Notes: generated by a model not told the origin, from the letters alone. Shown: positions 36,479-45,428, numbered from the stretch's first letter. The stretch is DNA of 64,000 bases from Ruegeria arenilitoris (GCF_013030265.1 NZ_WPZQ01000002.1:248001-312000), one strand, 5' to 3'. Made by a program: numbers and translations.

Positions 36479-37450
36479 TTACCCTTTGAGCCAGGGCAGC
36501 TTGTCCAGATCCACGTTGCCGCCGGTGATGATCACCCCGACGCGCTTGCCCCGGAACACGTCGGGGTTCTTGAGAATTGTTGCCAATGGCACGGCAGATG
36601 ACGGCTCCATCACAACGCGCAGGTATTTCCAGGTCAGTTTCATCGCTTCGACGATGTCATCCTCCGACGCCGTGAAAATGTCGGTCACGTGGTGTGATAC
36701 GAAGTGCCACGTGTTTTCCTTGAGAGGCACCAGCAACCCATCAGCTACCGTCTTGGGTGCGTCGTCAGCGATAATGTGCCCCGCTTTGAACGACCGGTAA
36801 GCGTCGTCAGCCTGCTCTGGTTCTGCCGCATAAATCGCTGTCTCAGAAGACAGGTTCGACACGGTAAGACAGGTACCTGAAACCATGCCGCCACCTCCGA
36901 TCGGCGCGATCACGGCATCTATACCATTGGTCTGTTCAAGTAGTTCCGCTGAACAGGTCGCCTGTCCCGTGATGACGCGCAAGTCATTATACGGATGCAC
37001 AAATTCACCACCTGTGTGGGCCTGAACTTCGGCAAAGGTTGCCTCACGCGAAGACGTCGAGGGTTCGCATTCGGTGATTGTGCCGCCAAACCGGCGAACG
37101 GCATCTTTCTTTGCTTGTGGTGCCGTACGTGGCATCACAACATTGCACGGGATACCGCGACGCCCCGCCGCATAAGACAGTGAGAGCGCGTGGTTGCCGC
37201 TGGAATGCGTGCAGACGCCCTTGGTAGCCATCTCATCACTCAGACCAAACACGGCATTGCTGGCCCCGCGAACTTTGAAAGCGCCAGCCTCCTGAAAATT
37301 CTCACATTTGAAGAACAATTGTGCACCGGTCAGGTCGTTCAGATAGTCTGACGTCATTACAGGAGTGCGTCGGATATGAGGTTTGATGCGCTCATGCGCT
37401 GCGCGCACATCGTCGATCGTCAGATCGGACGCTGCGATTTGATCTAACAT
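36479..37450 (-). CDS. bhcB: beta-Hydroxyaspartate dehydratase (threonine/serine dehydratase-like)
   Basis: PLP enzyme removing water from (2R,3S)-beta-hydroxyaspartate to give iminosuccinate. The 323-residue fold-type II protein has the PLP lysine in NFQEAGAFKVRGASN near residue 55, THSSGNHALSLSYAA near residue 80 and the glycine loop APIGGGGMVSGTCL near residue 180. The start MLDQIAASDL at 37450 has AGGAGG 6 bases upstream; a GTG five codons earlier would overlap the bhcA stop. Sequence alone resembles serine/threonine dehydratase; the operon context points to the beta-hydroxyaspartate role. Confidence 0.93.
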   Translation of the reverse strand: MLDQIAASDLTIDDVRAAHERIKPHIRRTPVMTSDYLNDLTGAQLFFKCENFQEAGAFKVRGASNAVFGLSDEMATKGVCTHSSGNHALSLSYAAGRRGIPCNVVMPRTAPQAKKDAVRRFGGTITECEPSTSSREATFAEVQAHTGGEFVHPYNDLRVITGQATCSAELLEQTNGIDAVIAPIGGGGMVSGTCLTVSNLSSETAIYAAEPEQADDAYRSFKAGHIIADDAPKTVADGLLVPLKENTWHFVSHHVTDIFTASEDDIVEAMKLTWKYLRVVMEPSSAVPLATILKNPDVFRGKRVGVIITGGNVDLDKLPWLKG

Positions 37451-37461
37451 GTGGGGCCTCC

Positions 37462-38652
37462 TCACGCCGCAGCCTTGGCGGGATTTGCGCCAGTGTTGCG
37501 GTAGTATTCCTGGGCCGCAGCCACACCGCTGCCGAGTTTGATAGGATAATTCAGGTCGGCCATCGCCATTTCGACAGTCGCTAGGCCGGAGAGCACCATG
37601 ACATCCGTCAGGCTTCCCAAATGGCCGATGCGGAAGGCCCTGCCGTTCAGCTGACCAAGCCCGATACCGAAGGAGACACCATATGCGTTAAAGGCGTGAT
37701 CGGTCAGGGCGTTGCTGTCAAAACCCTCGGGGACATAAATGGCGCTGACTGTATCCGAATAGAGTTCGGGGGAATGGGCAACCAGTTTCAGCCCCCAGGC
37801 ATCGGTTGCGCGGCGAACACCTTCGGCTAGCCGGAAGTGGCGTGCGTAGACATTATCAAGCCCCTCTTCGAACAGCATCTTAAGACTTTCACGCATGCCG
37901 TAGATCAATTGCAGAGGAGGGGTATAGGGAAACCCGCCTGAGGCATTGGCCGCCATCATGTCGCGGAAATCAAAGAAGGTCCGTGGCAGCTTGGCTGTTT
38001 CCATGGCCGCAATTGCCTTAGGGCTGACGCAGAGAATTGCCATTCCAGTCGCCAGCATGAACCCCTTCTGCGAACCAGAGACCGCGATATCGACACCCCA
38101 GCGATCGAACTCGAACGGCATCGAGGCCAGAGAGCTTACACAATCCACAAATAACATGGCGGGATGCGAGGCCGCATCCATGCCTCGGCGTACTGCGCCG
38201 ATATCCGATCGTACGCCTGTGGCGGTCTCGTTGTGTGTAACCAACACAGCTTTGATTTGATGCGCAGTATCCGCAGCCAGGATCGCCTGAAAACGGTCTG
38301 CGGGTGCACCTTCACCCCATGGGCATTCCACGATCTGAACGTCTAGCCCATGCCGTTGGCACAAATCGATCCAGCGATGGCTGAACACGCCGTAGCGCGC
38401 GACAAGGACCTTGTCGCCGGGGCTGAGCGTGTTTGTTACCGCAGCCTCCCATCCGCCAGTGCCACTGGCTGGAAAGGTTACGATCTGTCCTGGTACAGTG
38501 CCAAAGACCTTTTTGGTGTCCTCGAGAACGGGCGCGAATGTGTCCACGAAATCGGGTGCACGGTGATCCTGCGTCTGTACTTGCATGGCAAGGCGCAGGC
38601 GATCTGGAATGTTGGTCGGGCCGGGAATAAAGACCGGGTTCTGGTTTGACAT
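37462..38652 (-). CDS. bhcA: Aspartate--glyoxylate aminotransferase
   Basis: First enzyme of the beta-hydroxyaspartate cycle: transfers the amino group of L-aspartate to glyoxylate, giving glycine and oxaloacetate. The 396-residue class V aminotransferase starts MSNQNPVFIPGPTNIPDRLR and has LFVDCVSSLASMPFEFDRWG (about 152) and the PLP lysine in DIAVSGSQKGFMLATGMA (about 180). The start at 38652 is the family start; a longer frame adds 18 residues. It is the promoter-proximal gene of bhcABCD, divergent from the IclR regulator gene bhcR. Serine-glyoxylate aminotransferase is the closest alternative, but the cluster argues against it. Confidence 0.93.
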   Translation of the reverse strand: MSNQNPVFIPGPTNIPDRLRLAMQVQTQDHRAPDFVDTFAPVLEDTKKVFGTVPGQIVTFPASGTGGWEAAVTNTLSPGDKVLVARYGVFSHRWIDLCQRHGLDVQIVECPWGEGAPADRFQAILAADTAHQIKAVLVTHNETATGVRSDIGAVRRGMDAASHPAMLFVDCVSSLASMPFEFDRWGVDIAVSGSQKGFMLATGMAILCVSPKAIAAMETAKLPRTFFDFRDMMAANASGGFPYTPPLQLIYGMRESLKMLFEEGLDNVYARHFRLAEGVRRATDAWGLKLVAHSPELYSDTVSAIYVPEGFDSNALTDHAFNAYGVSFGIGLGQLNGRAFRIGHLGSLTDVMVLSGLATVEMAMADLNYPIKLGSGVAAAQEYYRNTGANPAKAAA

Positions 38653-38712
38653 CACTCTGTCCTCCACTTTGAAAACAAGTGTCGCCGGACTCCTCATTAG
38701 GTGCAATTTTCT

Positions 38713-38797
38713 TGAAAAATATTTTCATTTATGGAATTAAATTAGCAATAAGCTGAAATTAAAAGGTTTTCAGTTTCTCATTTTCATATTCTGAAAA
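38713..38797. promoter_or_regulatory. Candidate BhcR operator cluster, AT-rich, bhcA-bhcR intergenic region
   Basis: Three inverted repeats built from the same half-sites: TGAAAA-N3-TTTTCA (38713-38727), CTGAAA-N9-TTTCAG (38753-38773) and TTTTCA-N5-TGAAAA (38781-38797). They lie in the 202-bp gap between the divergent bhcA and bhcR start codons and are far more AT-rich than the surroundings. IclR regulators commonly bind such palindromes. The promoters themselves are not clearly placed. Confidence 0.55.
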
Positions 38798-38854
38798 TCG
38801 CAATCCACGGCCAGGTTTTTTAAGCGGGCCGTCAAAGAAGCAAAAAGGATCGGT

Positions 38855-39694
38855 ATGGAGACTCAGAAGCGACCACGCGGCAGACCCAAATCGTTGTTCA
38901 AGGAAAGCTCGGCCGGAACCATGCAGTCGCTGGACAGGGCGCTAGGTGTTCTGACATCGGTGGCGCGGTTCGAGCGTGCCTCGCTCAGCGATCTTGCCCG
39001 TGAAATCGGGGTGCCCACAGCCACCACTCATCGCATTCTGACAACGCTTCAGAAACATGGGTACGTCACTTTTGACGACGAACGTCAGGAATGGATGATC
39101 GGGATCGAAGCCTACCGCACCGGCGCATCCTTCTTGCGACGGAACAGCGTTCTTGAGATCGGGCGTCCGATACTCAGGCGGCTGATGCAGGACAGCGGAG
39201 AAACTGCCAATCTGGCTGTTCCGGATGGCGGGGAAGTTGTGTTTGTCGGTCAGGTCGAAACCTCAAACCCGATCCGCGCTTTTTTCCCGCCCGGCGCACG
39301 GACACCGATGTATGCGTCAGGAACTGGCAAAGCGATTTTGGCGGCAATGAAAGAAGCTGCTCTTGGTAAACTGTTGAAGTCTGCGGATCTGACGAAGTTC
39401 ACGGATAGTACGTTGGCACCCGAAGAAATGCTGCTCAGGGATCTGGCTGAGACCCGGGCGCGCGGCTGGTCGCATGACCGGGAAGAACGCTATGAGGGAA
39501 TGTCCTGCATTGGTGCCGCAATTTACAACGACAAAGGCGAACCCTGCGCGGGTATCTCTGTATCAGGTCCAACCGTCAGATTTGATGATGTGCGCGCGAC
39601 CGATCTGGCCGAACTGGTCGTTCAGGCTGCGCAGGAGATCACCTATCTGAGCGGTGGGCGGGGTCTCGATCAATCTGATCTGTCTGACGGGTGA
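38855..39694 (+). CDS. bhcR: IclR family regulator of the beta-hydroxyaspartate cycle genes
   Basis: A 279-residue IclR-type transcription factor. The N-terminal winged helix-turn-helix covers about residues 20-80 (SLDRALGVLTSVARFERASL, LAREIGVPTATTHRILTTLQ), preceded by a basic start KRPRGRPKSLF. The effector domain (about 95-265) has ASGTGKAILAAM and GMSCIGAAIYNDKGEPCAGIS, the usual IclR ligand-binding segments. It is divergent from bhcABCD and is expected to respond to glyoxylate, as reported for BhcR in Paracoccus. Its 3' end overlaps the convergent GFA gene by 25 bases. Confidence 0.93.
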   Translation: METQKRPRGRPKSLFKESSAGTMQSLDRALGVLTSVARFERASLSDLAREIGVPTATTHRILTTLQKHGYVTFDDERQEWMIGIEAYRTGASFLRRNSVLEIGRPILRRLMQDSGETANLAVPDGGEVVFVGQVETSNPIRAFFPPGARTPMYASGTGKAILAAMKEAALGKLLKSADLTKFTDSTLAPEEMLLRDLAETRARGWSHDREERYEGMSCIGAAIYNDKGEPCAGISVSGPTVRFDDVRATDLAELVVQAAQEITYLSGGRGLDQSDLSDG

Positions 39695-40041
39695 TTAACG
39701 CCATCGTTCCATGGGATCGTTCCATGCGTTCTGGGGTTTCCACCTTCGACACAGCCAAGGTTCACTCCACACTCGTCAGGGTCTGAGCGTCTCTGATGGT
39801 AGACGTAGATGCCGCATGTTTTGCAGAAGTAGTGTTTGGCGGTCTGAGTACCCCAGGTGTAAAGGCTCAGATTATCCGACCCCTTGAGGACACGCAGACT
39901 TTCGGTTGTGGCCGTGACTGCTGCAGCCCCGCGGCGAATGCAGAACGAACAATCGCATCGCGCAGCCGAAGCCAGGCCTTGAGGAAACTCGGCTTCGATC
40001 TCGACGGCACCACAATGGCAGGAGGCGGTCATTCTGGTCAT
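39670..40041 (-). CDS. GFA family protein (glutathione-dependent formaldehyde-activating fold)
   Basis: Zinc-binding protein of 123 residues with the GFA/CENP-V cysteines: ASCHCGAVEIEAEF, ARCDCSFCIRRGAA and KHYFCKTCGIYVYHQ. The name reflects one family member; most are of unknown function. Its ATG overlaps the rhomboid gene TGA (ATGA at 40038-40041), so it is coupled to that gene. The last codons overlap the 3' end of bhcR on the other strand. Confidence 0.88.
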   Translation of the reverse strand: MTRMTASCHCGAVEIEAEFPQGLASAARCDCSFCIRRGAAAVTATTESLRVLKGSDNLSLYTWGTQTAKHYFCKTCGIYVYHQRRSDPDECGVNLGCVEGGNPRTHGTIPWNDGVNHPSDRSD

Positions 40042-40781
40042 TTTCGCGGAACCTTTGGAATGCGGGATTGGGTCAGCTTGTACTTATGTTCGGGGTGCGG
40101 CGGGTGACCATGGGTGCGATCCCAGAAATCAATTCCACCACGCCTCAGCCAAAGCGGGATACACAGGACCAGCCCGACGGCAAATCCTCCGGTATGCGCC
40201 CAATAGGCAACGCCACCTTCATCCGGATTGCTTGCAAGGCTACCCAGAAACTGCATTGCGAGCCACAGCCCAAGCATGATGAATGCCGGAATTGTAAAGA
40301 CCCGGAAGTAGACGATCAGGATCAGCAAGATATCGACGCGCGCCTTCGGGAACAGCAGCAAATAACCACCCATAACCCCTGCGATCGCACCCGAAGCACC
40401 AATGGTGGGCACGACCGAATCTGGTGCCGTGACTACATGGATCAGCCCAGCGCCAATCCCCGCTGCCAGATAGAATAGCAGAAAGGGCAGGTGCCCCATC
40501 TCATCTTCCAGATTGTCGCCGAAAATCCATAAAAACAGCATGTTTCCAGCCAGATGCATCCAGCCGCCGTGCAGGAACATCGATGTCAGCAGGGTTTCAA
40601 ATGCAACTCCATCCGATATCCGTGCCGGTATGATCGCATAGTCGAAATAGAACCGATTAAGCAGCCGGGCGTCGTCCATGATTCCGAGATAGCTGAAAAA
40701 GATCAGGATGTTTGCCGCCATCAACGCATAGACAACAAAAGGTGTTCGACCCGAGGGGTTATGATCGCGAATTGGAAACAT
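40038..40781 (-). CDS. Rhomboid family intramembrane serine protease
   Basis: Membrane protease of 247 residues with six main hydrophobic helices. The catalytic Ser is in TIGASGAIAGVMGGYLLL (about residue 130) and the His in VAYWAHTGGFAVG (about residue 195); TM2 has the usual FLHGGWMHLAGNMLFLWIFG. The C-terminal 45 residues form a polar tail with HPPHPEHKY. The preceding putA is on the same strand, 42 bases upstream, separated by a perfect hairpin. The natural substrate is unknown. Confidence 0.93.
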   Translation of the reverse strand: MFPIRDHNPSGRTPFVVYALMAANILIFFSYLGIMDDARLLNRFYFDYAIIPARISDGVAFETLLTSMFLHGGWMHLAGNMLFLWIFGDNLEDEMGHLPFLLFYLAAGIGAGLIHVVTAPDSVVPTIGASGAIAGVMGGYLLLFPKARVDILLILIVYFRVFTIPAFIMLGLWLAMQFLGSLASNPDEGGVAYWAHTGGFAVGLVLCIPLWLRRGGIDFWDRTHGHPPHPEHKYKLTQSRIPKVPRK

Positions 40782-40786
40782 GGCGC

Positions 40787-40814
40787 GACGCTGGGCCTTT
40801 CGCAGCCCAGCGTC
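40787..40814 (-). other. Perfect 10-bp hairpin between putA and the rhomboid gene
   Basis: GACGCTGGGC (40787-40796) and GCCCAGCGTC (40805-40814) with an 8-base loop lie between the putA stop and the rhomboid start. There is no T-run after it on either strand, so it may be an mRNA-stabilising or processing element rather than a terminator. Confidence 0.4.
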
Positions 40815-40823
40815 AAGTCAAGC

Positions 40824-43800
40824 TTATGCCGCACCACCCAAAAGTGCAGCATTGCCACCGGCAGCGGTTGTGTCGACGCAGACATGGCGCTCGGCCAGCA
40901 CACGCGCACGATCCGGCATGCCCGGAATCAACGGCAAAATCGGACCATCACGACGCGACAGGTGTCGTTCAATTTCTCGTCCGGTCGTTTCGTCACCCCA
41001 CCACATGACACCAGAGAAACCCGTCAGGTTTTCCAGACGGTGCAGATCGAGCGCACCGGTAGCCCGGATTGCTGATCCACCGAGGGTCTTAACCGCGTCG
41101 GCCTGAGCTTGCGCGGCAACAGGACCCGGACCCAGACAAAGCACCGGGGGACGCGGGTATTCACTCAACCGGTTAGATTCGCCGGTAGGGCCGGGCAAGG
41201 ACTGGGTTGTGATCCCTGCAGGTTGGCCTTCGGGCTCTGGAAGGTCAGCATTGTCTGTCCAATCCTCGCTCACAACCTGCCGGTCAGGAGCGCAGAAACG
41301 TGCCATATAGTTGGGCCCGCCGGCCTTGGGGCCTGTGCCGGACAACCCTTCACCGCCAAAAGGCTGTGAGCCTACGATGGCGCCGATCTGATTGCGATTC
41401 ACGTAGATATTGCCGGCATGGATGGCTTCGGTCACATGCTGCACCCGATCGTCGATCCGCGTGTGCAGGCCGAATGTCAGGCCATAGCCCGTAGCGTTGA
41501 TATCGCCGATCACTTTGTCGATATCCTGTGCTTTGAAGCGGGCGACATGCAACACAGGGCCAAAGATTTCACGCTCGAGCGCAGCGATCCCGGAAACCTC
41601 GATCAATGCTGGGGCAATGAATGTGCCTTCGGGTGGCGTCGAGAGTTCTTTCCGAACACGCCCTTCGGCACGTGCTTTGGCCACGTGATCGGCGATACCT
41701 TGCAATGCTGTCTGATCAATCACAGGTCCACAATCGGTCGAAATCAGCCATGGATCCCCCACGCTAAGCGCGTCCATCGCACCTTGCAGCATGGTCAGGA
41801 CATCATCAGCGATATCTTCCTGCAGATACAGGCACCGCAGTGCGGAACAGCGTTGGCCCGCCGATTGGAATGCGCTTTCGATGATGGATTGCACGGCTTG
41901 TTCGGGCAGGGCGGTGCTGTCGACGATCATTGCGTTGAGACCACCGGTCTCGGCAATCAACGGTGTGCCCGGCCGCAAGTTCTCGGCCATCGCTGAACGG
42001 ATTTTCAGCGCTGTCGCTGTTGATCCGGTGAATGCAACTCCTGAGACACGTGAATCCGAAGTCAACGCCGCGCCAACTGCCGGTCCTCCGGGCAGCAATT
42101 GCAGTGCATCTCTGGGGACACCTGCTTCATGCATCAGTTGTACAGCGCGGTGTCCGATCAGCGGAGTTTGCGGGGCGGGTTTTGCCAGTACGGCATTGCC
42201 GGTCGCAAGGGCCGCAGAAATTTGACCGGTGAAAATCGCGAGTGGAAAGTTCCAGGGACTGATGCAGGTGAAAATACCCGATGGTTTGGCATCCGGGATG
42301 TTCGCCGCGTAGTAGCGCAGAAAATCAACCGCTTCACGCAGCTCAGCAATGGCGTCGGGCAGCGACTTGCCGGCTTCGCGCGAAAGCAGTGCGAACAGCT
42401 CTCCAAAGTTCTCTTCGTACAGGTCAGCAGCTGCGTTCAGGATACGCTTGCGATCGGCTGCCGTTGCCTGCCAGGGAGAGGCCGTCGCCAGCGCCAGTTC
42501 AACATCCTCGGCACTGGCGGGCGCTACTGCACCGGGCCTATCCTGTGGATGGGCCGGGTTTATCACGGTCTGATCCGCTTCTGGCTGTGCGTTGTCCGAC
42601 AGCAATGGCTGTGCGTACCAATGATGTGCTCTGAATCGGTCCCGCGCTGCATCAATCATGTCCAGTGTTGGCGTGTGCTGAAGGTCAAAGCCTTTGGAAT
42701 TCACACGTTCAGGTTCGAACAATTCCGGTCCGGTCGGTAACGGTTTGGCGGGTTCGGCAATGGCCTCAAACGGGTCGGATGCAACTTCTTCAGGAGGAAC
42801 ATTTTCGTCGACGATCTGATTTACGAATGAGGAGTTCGCCCCGTTCTCAAGCAGGCGGCGCACCAGATAGGCCAACAGATCACGATGCGCGCCTACCGGA
42901 GCATAGATTCGGCAACGCGTGTTTTGCTTGTCCTTCACGATCTGATGCAACGTCTCGCCCATGCCATGCAGTCGCTGGAACTCAAACGGTTGGTTGTCAG
43001 CCATATGAAGGATCGCGCTGACGGTATGTGCGTTATGAGTGGCGAACTGCGGATAAATCCGATCCGTCATACCCAGCAACTTGCGTGCATTGGCGATGTA
43101 GGAAACATCGGTGGCGGCTTTTTGAGTGAAGACCGGAAAGCCAGCCACACCCTCGACCTGAGCACGCTTGATTTCGGTATCCCAATAGGCCCCTTTGACC
43201 AGCCGCACCATCAGCTTGCGGTCATGCCTTTCAGCCATTTGGTAGAGCGTATCCAATACCAGACCGGCGCGCGGGCCATAGGCCTGCACAACGATGCCGA
43301 ATCCATCCCATCCGGCAAGTGCGGGCTCTGACATCACGGCTTCGATCACCTGCAAAGACAGGGATAGGCGATCCGCTTCTTCTGCATCCACGTTCAGCCC
43401 CATACCAGCTGCCTTGGCCAGCAAGGCCAGAGCGCGCAGGCGGGGGACAAGCTCCTCCATCACCCGATTTTCCTGAGCCAGTTCATAGCGCGGATGCAAG
43501 GCGGACAGCTTGACGGAAATGCCGGGGTTGGCGCGGATATCATCATGCGTGCAGGCCTCGGCGATCGCAGCAATTGCCCGCGAATACGACAGATGATAGC
43601 GCGCCGCATCTGCCTCGGTGCGCGCTGCTTCGCCCAGCATGTCGTAGGAGTAGGTGTAGCCTTTTGCTTCCATCCCGCTGGCACGGTCCATGGCGGATTG
43701 AATGGTCTCTCCTAGTACGAACTGGCGACCCATTTCCTTCATTGCCCGGCCGACGGCAGTTCGGATCACCGGTTCGCCCAGTCGTTTGATTGCGCCACGC

Positions 43801-44222
43801 AATGCGCTGACGGGTGAGGTTTTTCCTTCATCCAGTACCTTGCCGGTCAGCATCAGGGCCCATGTTGAGGCATTCACAAGGGAAGATGACGAATGCCCAA
43901 GATGCTTGCCCCAATCCGAAGGGGCGATCTTATCCTCGATCAGTGCATCGATGGTGTCGGCATCCGGAACGCGCAACAACGCCTCAGCCAGACACATCAG
44001 TGCGACACCTTCGTCGGTCGACAACCCGTACTCAGCCAGAAAGACTTCCATCAACCCCGGAGAGGTGCTGGATCGAATATCCCGGACCAACTGCGCCGCT
44101 GCATCACTGATGGCGTGACGATCCGCTTGGCTGAGAGCGGCTTGAGAAACAAGGCTCTCCAGTACAGCAGACTGTTCCGCATAAGTTTGGCTGTCGATAT
44201 GAGTACGTAGGCTGTGAGACAT
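40824..44222 (-). CDS. putA: Bifunctional proline dehydrogenase / L-glutamate gamma-semialdehyde dehydrogenase
   Basis: Oxidises proline to glutamate in two steps, using FAD and then NAD, with substrate channelling at the membrane. The 1132-residue protein has the proline dehydrogenase barrel (to about residue 480; KLMVRLVKGAYWDTEIKRAQ near 330), then the aldehyde dehydrogenase domain with CISPWNFPLAIFTGQ, the Glu in LIAETGGLNAMIVDS and the catalytic Cys in QSAGQRCSALRCLY. The C-terminal 130 residues are an extra domain. There is no N-terminal ribbon-helix-helix, so it is not self-regulating as in E. coli. The start MSHSLRTHID has GGAGG close upstream. It is divergent from an Lrp-type gene. 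Confidence 0.95.
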   Translation of the reverse strand: MSHSLRTHIDSQTYAEQSAVLESLVSQAALSQADRHAISDAAAQLVRDIRSSTSPGLMEVFLAEYGLSTDEGVALMCLAEALLRVPDADTIDALIEDKIAPSDWGKHLGHSSSSLVNASTWALMLTGKVLDEGKTSPVSALRGAIKRLGEPVIRTAVGRAMKEMGRQFVLGETIQSAMDRASGMEAKGYTYSYDMLGEAARTEADAARYHLSYSRAIAAIAEACTHDDIRANPGISVKLSALHPRYELAQENRVMEELVPRLRALALLAKAAGMGLNVDAEEADRLSLSLQVIEAVMSEPALAGWDGFGIVVQAYGPRAGLVLDTLYQMAERHDRKLMVRLVKGAYWDTEIKRAQVEGVAGFPVFTQKAATDVSYIANARKLLGMTDRIYPQFATHNAHTVSAILHMADNQPFEFQRLHGMGETLHQIVKDKQNTRCRIYAPVGAHRDLLAYLVRRLLENGANSSFVNQIVDENVPPEEVASDPFEAIAEPAKPLPTGPELFEPERVNSKGFDLQHTPTLDMIDAARDRFRAHHWYAQPLLSDNAQPEADQTVINPAHPQDRPGAVAPASAEDVELALATASPWQATAADRKRILNAAADLYEENFGELFALLSREAGKSLPDAIAELREAVDFLRYYAANIPDAKPSGIFTCISPWNFPLAIFTGQISAALATGNAVLAKPAPQTPLIGHRAVQLMHEAGVPRDALQLLPGGPAVGAALTSDSRVSGVAFTGSTATALKIRSAMAENLRPGTPLIAETGGLNAMIVDSTALPEQAVQSIIESAFQSAGQRCSALRCLYLQEDIADDVLTMLQGAMDALSVGDPWLISTDCGPVIDQTALQGIADHVAKARAEGRVRKELSTPPEGTFIAPALIEVSGIAALEREIFGPVLHVARFKAQDIDKVIGDINATGYGLTFGLHTRIDDRVQHVTEAIHAGNIYVNRNQIGAIVGSQPFGGEGLSGTGPKAGGPNYMARFCAPDRQVVSEDWTDNADLPEPEGQPAGITTQSLPGPTGESNRLSEYPRPPVLCLGPGPVAAQAQADAVKTLGGSAIRATGALDLHRLENLTGFSGVMWWGDETTGREIERHLSRRDGPILPLIPGMPDRARVLAERHVCVDTTAAGGNAALLGGAA

Positions 44223-44330
44223 GTATCCTCCGGTCTTTTGTCGAGTATACATGCGATTTCCCGGGACAATGGACTGAAGTGTGGTAATTAATGGGCCAAA
44301 GGCCTTAAAAAATGAGAGGAAGCGATCCAA

Positions 44331-44807
44331 ATGGGCTTTCCAGATCTTGATCGGTTCGATCAGGCGATACTGTCGATTCTGTCTGAGGATGGACGGATTT
44401 CTGTGGCAGACCTTGCCCGGCAGATCGGGCTTTCAAAGTCTCCGACGCAGGCGCGCCTCAAGCGGCTTGAGGCTGAAGGCATCATCACCGGCTATCGCGC
44501 CATGCTCGATCCGATCCGGCTGGGCCTGGATCATGTCGCCTTTGTCGAGGTGCGTTTGACGGACACGCGCGAAAAAGCACTGGCTGAATTCAATGCTGCC
44601 GTTCGCCGGATCGCCGAGATTGAACAGGCGCATATGATCGCTTCGAATTTTGACTACCTTCTTAAGGTGAGGACAGGATCGATGTCAGAGTATCGCGCTG
44701 TTCTGGCCGAAAAGATTTCGTCCTTGCCGCATGTGGCGAATACTTCAACCTTCGTTGCTATGGAGGCGGTGAAGGAGGTGGGATTGCCGGGACCAGTCGG
44801 CACCTGA
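44331..44807 (+). CDS. putR: Lrp/AsnC family regulator, probable proline-responsive PutR
   Basis: A 158-residue regulator with the N-terminal helix-turn-helix (LDRFDQAILSILSEDGRISV, LARQIGLSKSPTQARLKRLE, about 5-48) and a C-terminal RAM/AsnC ligand-binding domain (VAFVEVRLTDTREKALAEF, AHMIASNFDYLLKVRTGSM). It sits divergent from putA, separated by 108 bp; in many Alphaproteobacteria the putA-linked Lrp protein activates putA on proline. GAGGA lies about 10 bases before the ATG. A short palindrome GGCC-AAA-GGCC (44294-44304) is close to its start. Confidence 0.88.
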   Translation: MGFPDLDRFDQAILSILSEDGRISVADLARQIGLSKSPTQARLKRLEAEGIITGYRAMLDPIRLGLDHVAFVEVRLTDTREKALAEFNAAVRRIAEIEQAHMIASNFDYLLKVRTGSMSEYRAVLAEKISSLPHVANTSTFVAMEAVKEVGLPGPVGT

Positions 44808-44843
44808 AGTTGACGGAATGCATAATCGCTCCATCATTGAAGA

Positions 44844-45410
44844 ATGTTCAGATTTGCAGCCATCCTTTCCGCAGCAATCGCGGTGTCCAATCCTCTGAGT
44901 GCCCAGACCTGCCCTGAAGCCGCTGACCATGTAGCCGAAGTGGATGCATTGGTTGCTCAGATCCAGAAAGCCGAGACTGAACAGGAAGCACGCGCAATCT
45001 CAAATCAAATGTGGGAGTTGTGGACGGACGCCCCCGGAGAGCAAGCTCAGGCGCTTCTGGATCGGGGAATGCGCAGACGCGAAGCATGGGATTTGCTTGG
45101 TGCGTTGGAAACATTCAACACGCTTGTCGAGTTTTGCCCTGGATATGCAGAGGGTTACAATCAACGAGCCTTTGTAAACTTCCTGAGGCAGAATTTCAGC
45201 GCTGCATTGGTCGATTTGGATGCTGCGATTGCCTTGTCGCCAAATCACGTGGCGGCGCTGAGCGGTCGAGCCCTGACCTTGCTTGGCTTGGGGCGCACCG
45301 AGGAAGCGAGGGAGGCCCTATCCGAAGCATTGGTCCTTAACCCATGGCTTCCAGAGCGGCATTTGCTGGCGCCGGGTGGATTACTGGCCCCGCCAGGGGA
45401 AGATATCTAG
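44844..45410 (+). CDS. Exported tetratricopeptide repeat protein
   Basis: A 188-residue protein with a signal peptide (MFRFAAILSAAIAVSNPLSA, likely cut before QTCPEA) and about two or three TPR-like helical repeats: LLDRGMRRREAWDLLGALETF, EGYNQRAFVNFLRQNFSAAL and ALSGRALTLLGLGRTEEAR. Two Cys (TCPEA and EFCPGYA) could form a disulfide. It is probably a periplasmic scaffold. It follows putR by 36 bases; SD is weak. A terminator follows. Confidence 0.82.
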   Translation: MFRFAAILSAAIAVSNPLSAQTCPEAADHVAEVDALVAQIQKAETEQEARAISNQMWELWTDAPGEQAQALLDRGMRRREAWDLLGALETFNTLVEFCPGYAEGYNQRAFVNFLRQNFSAALVDLDAAIALSPNHVAALSGRALTLLGLGRTEEAREALSEALVLNPWLPERHLLAPGGLLAPPGEDI

Positions 45411-45428
45411 CAAGTCGGGTTTTAGGAA

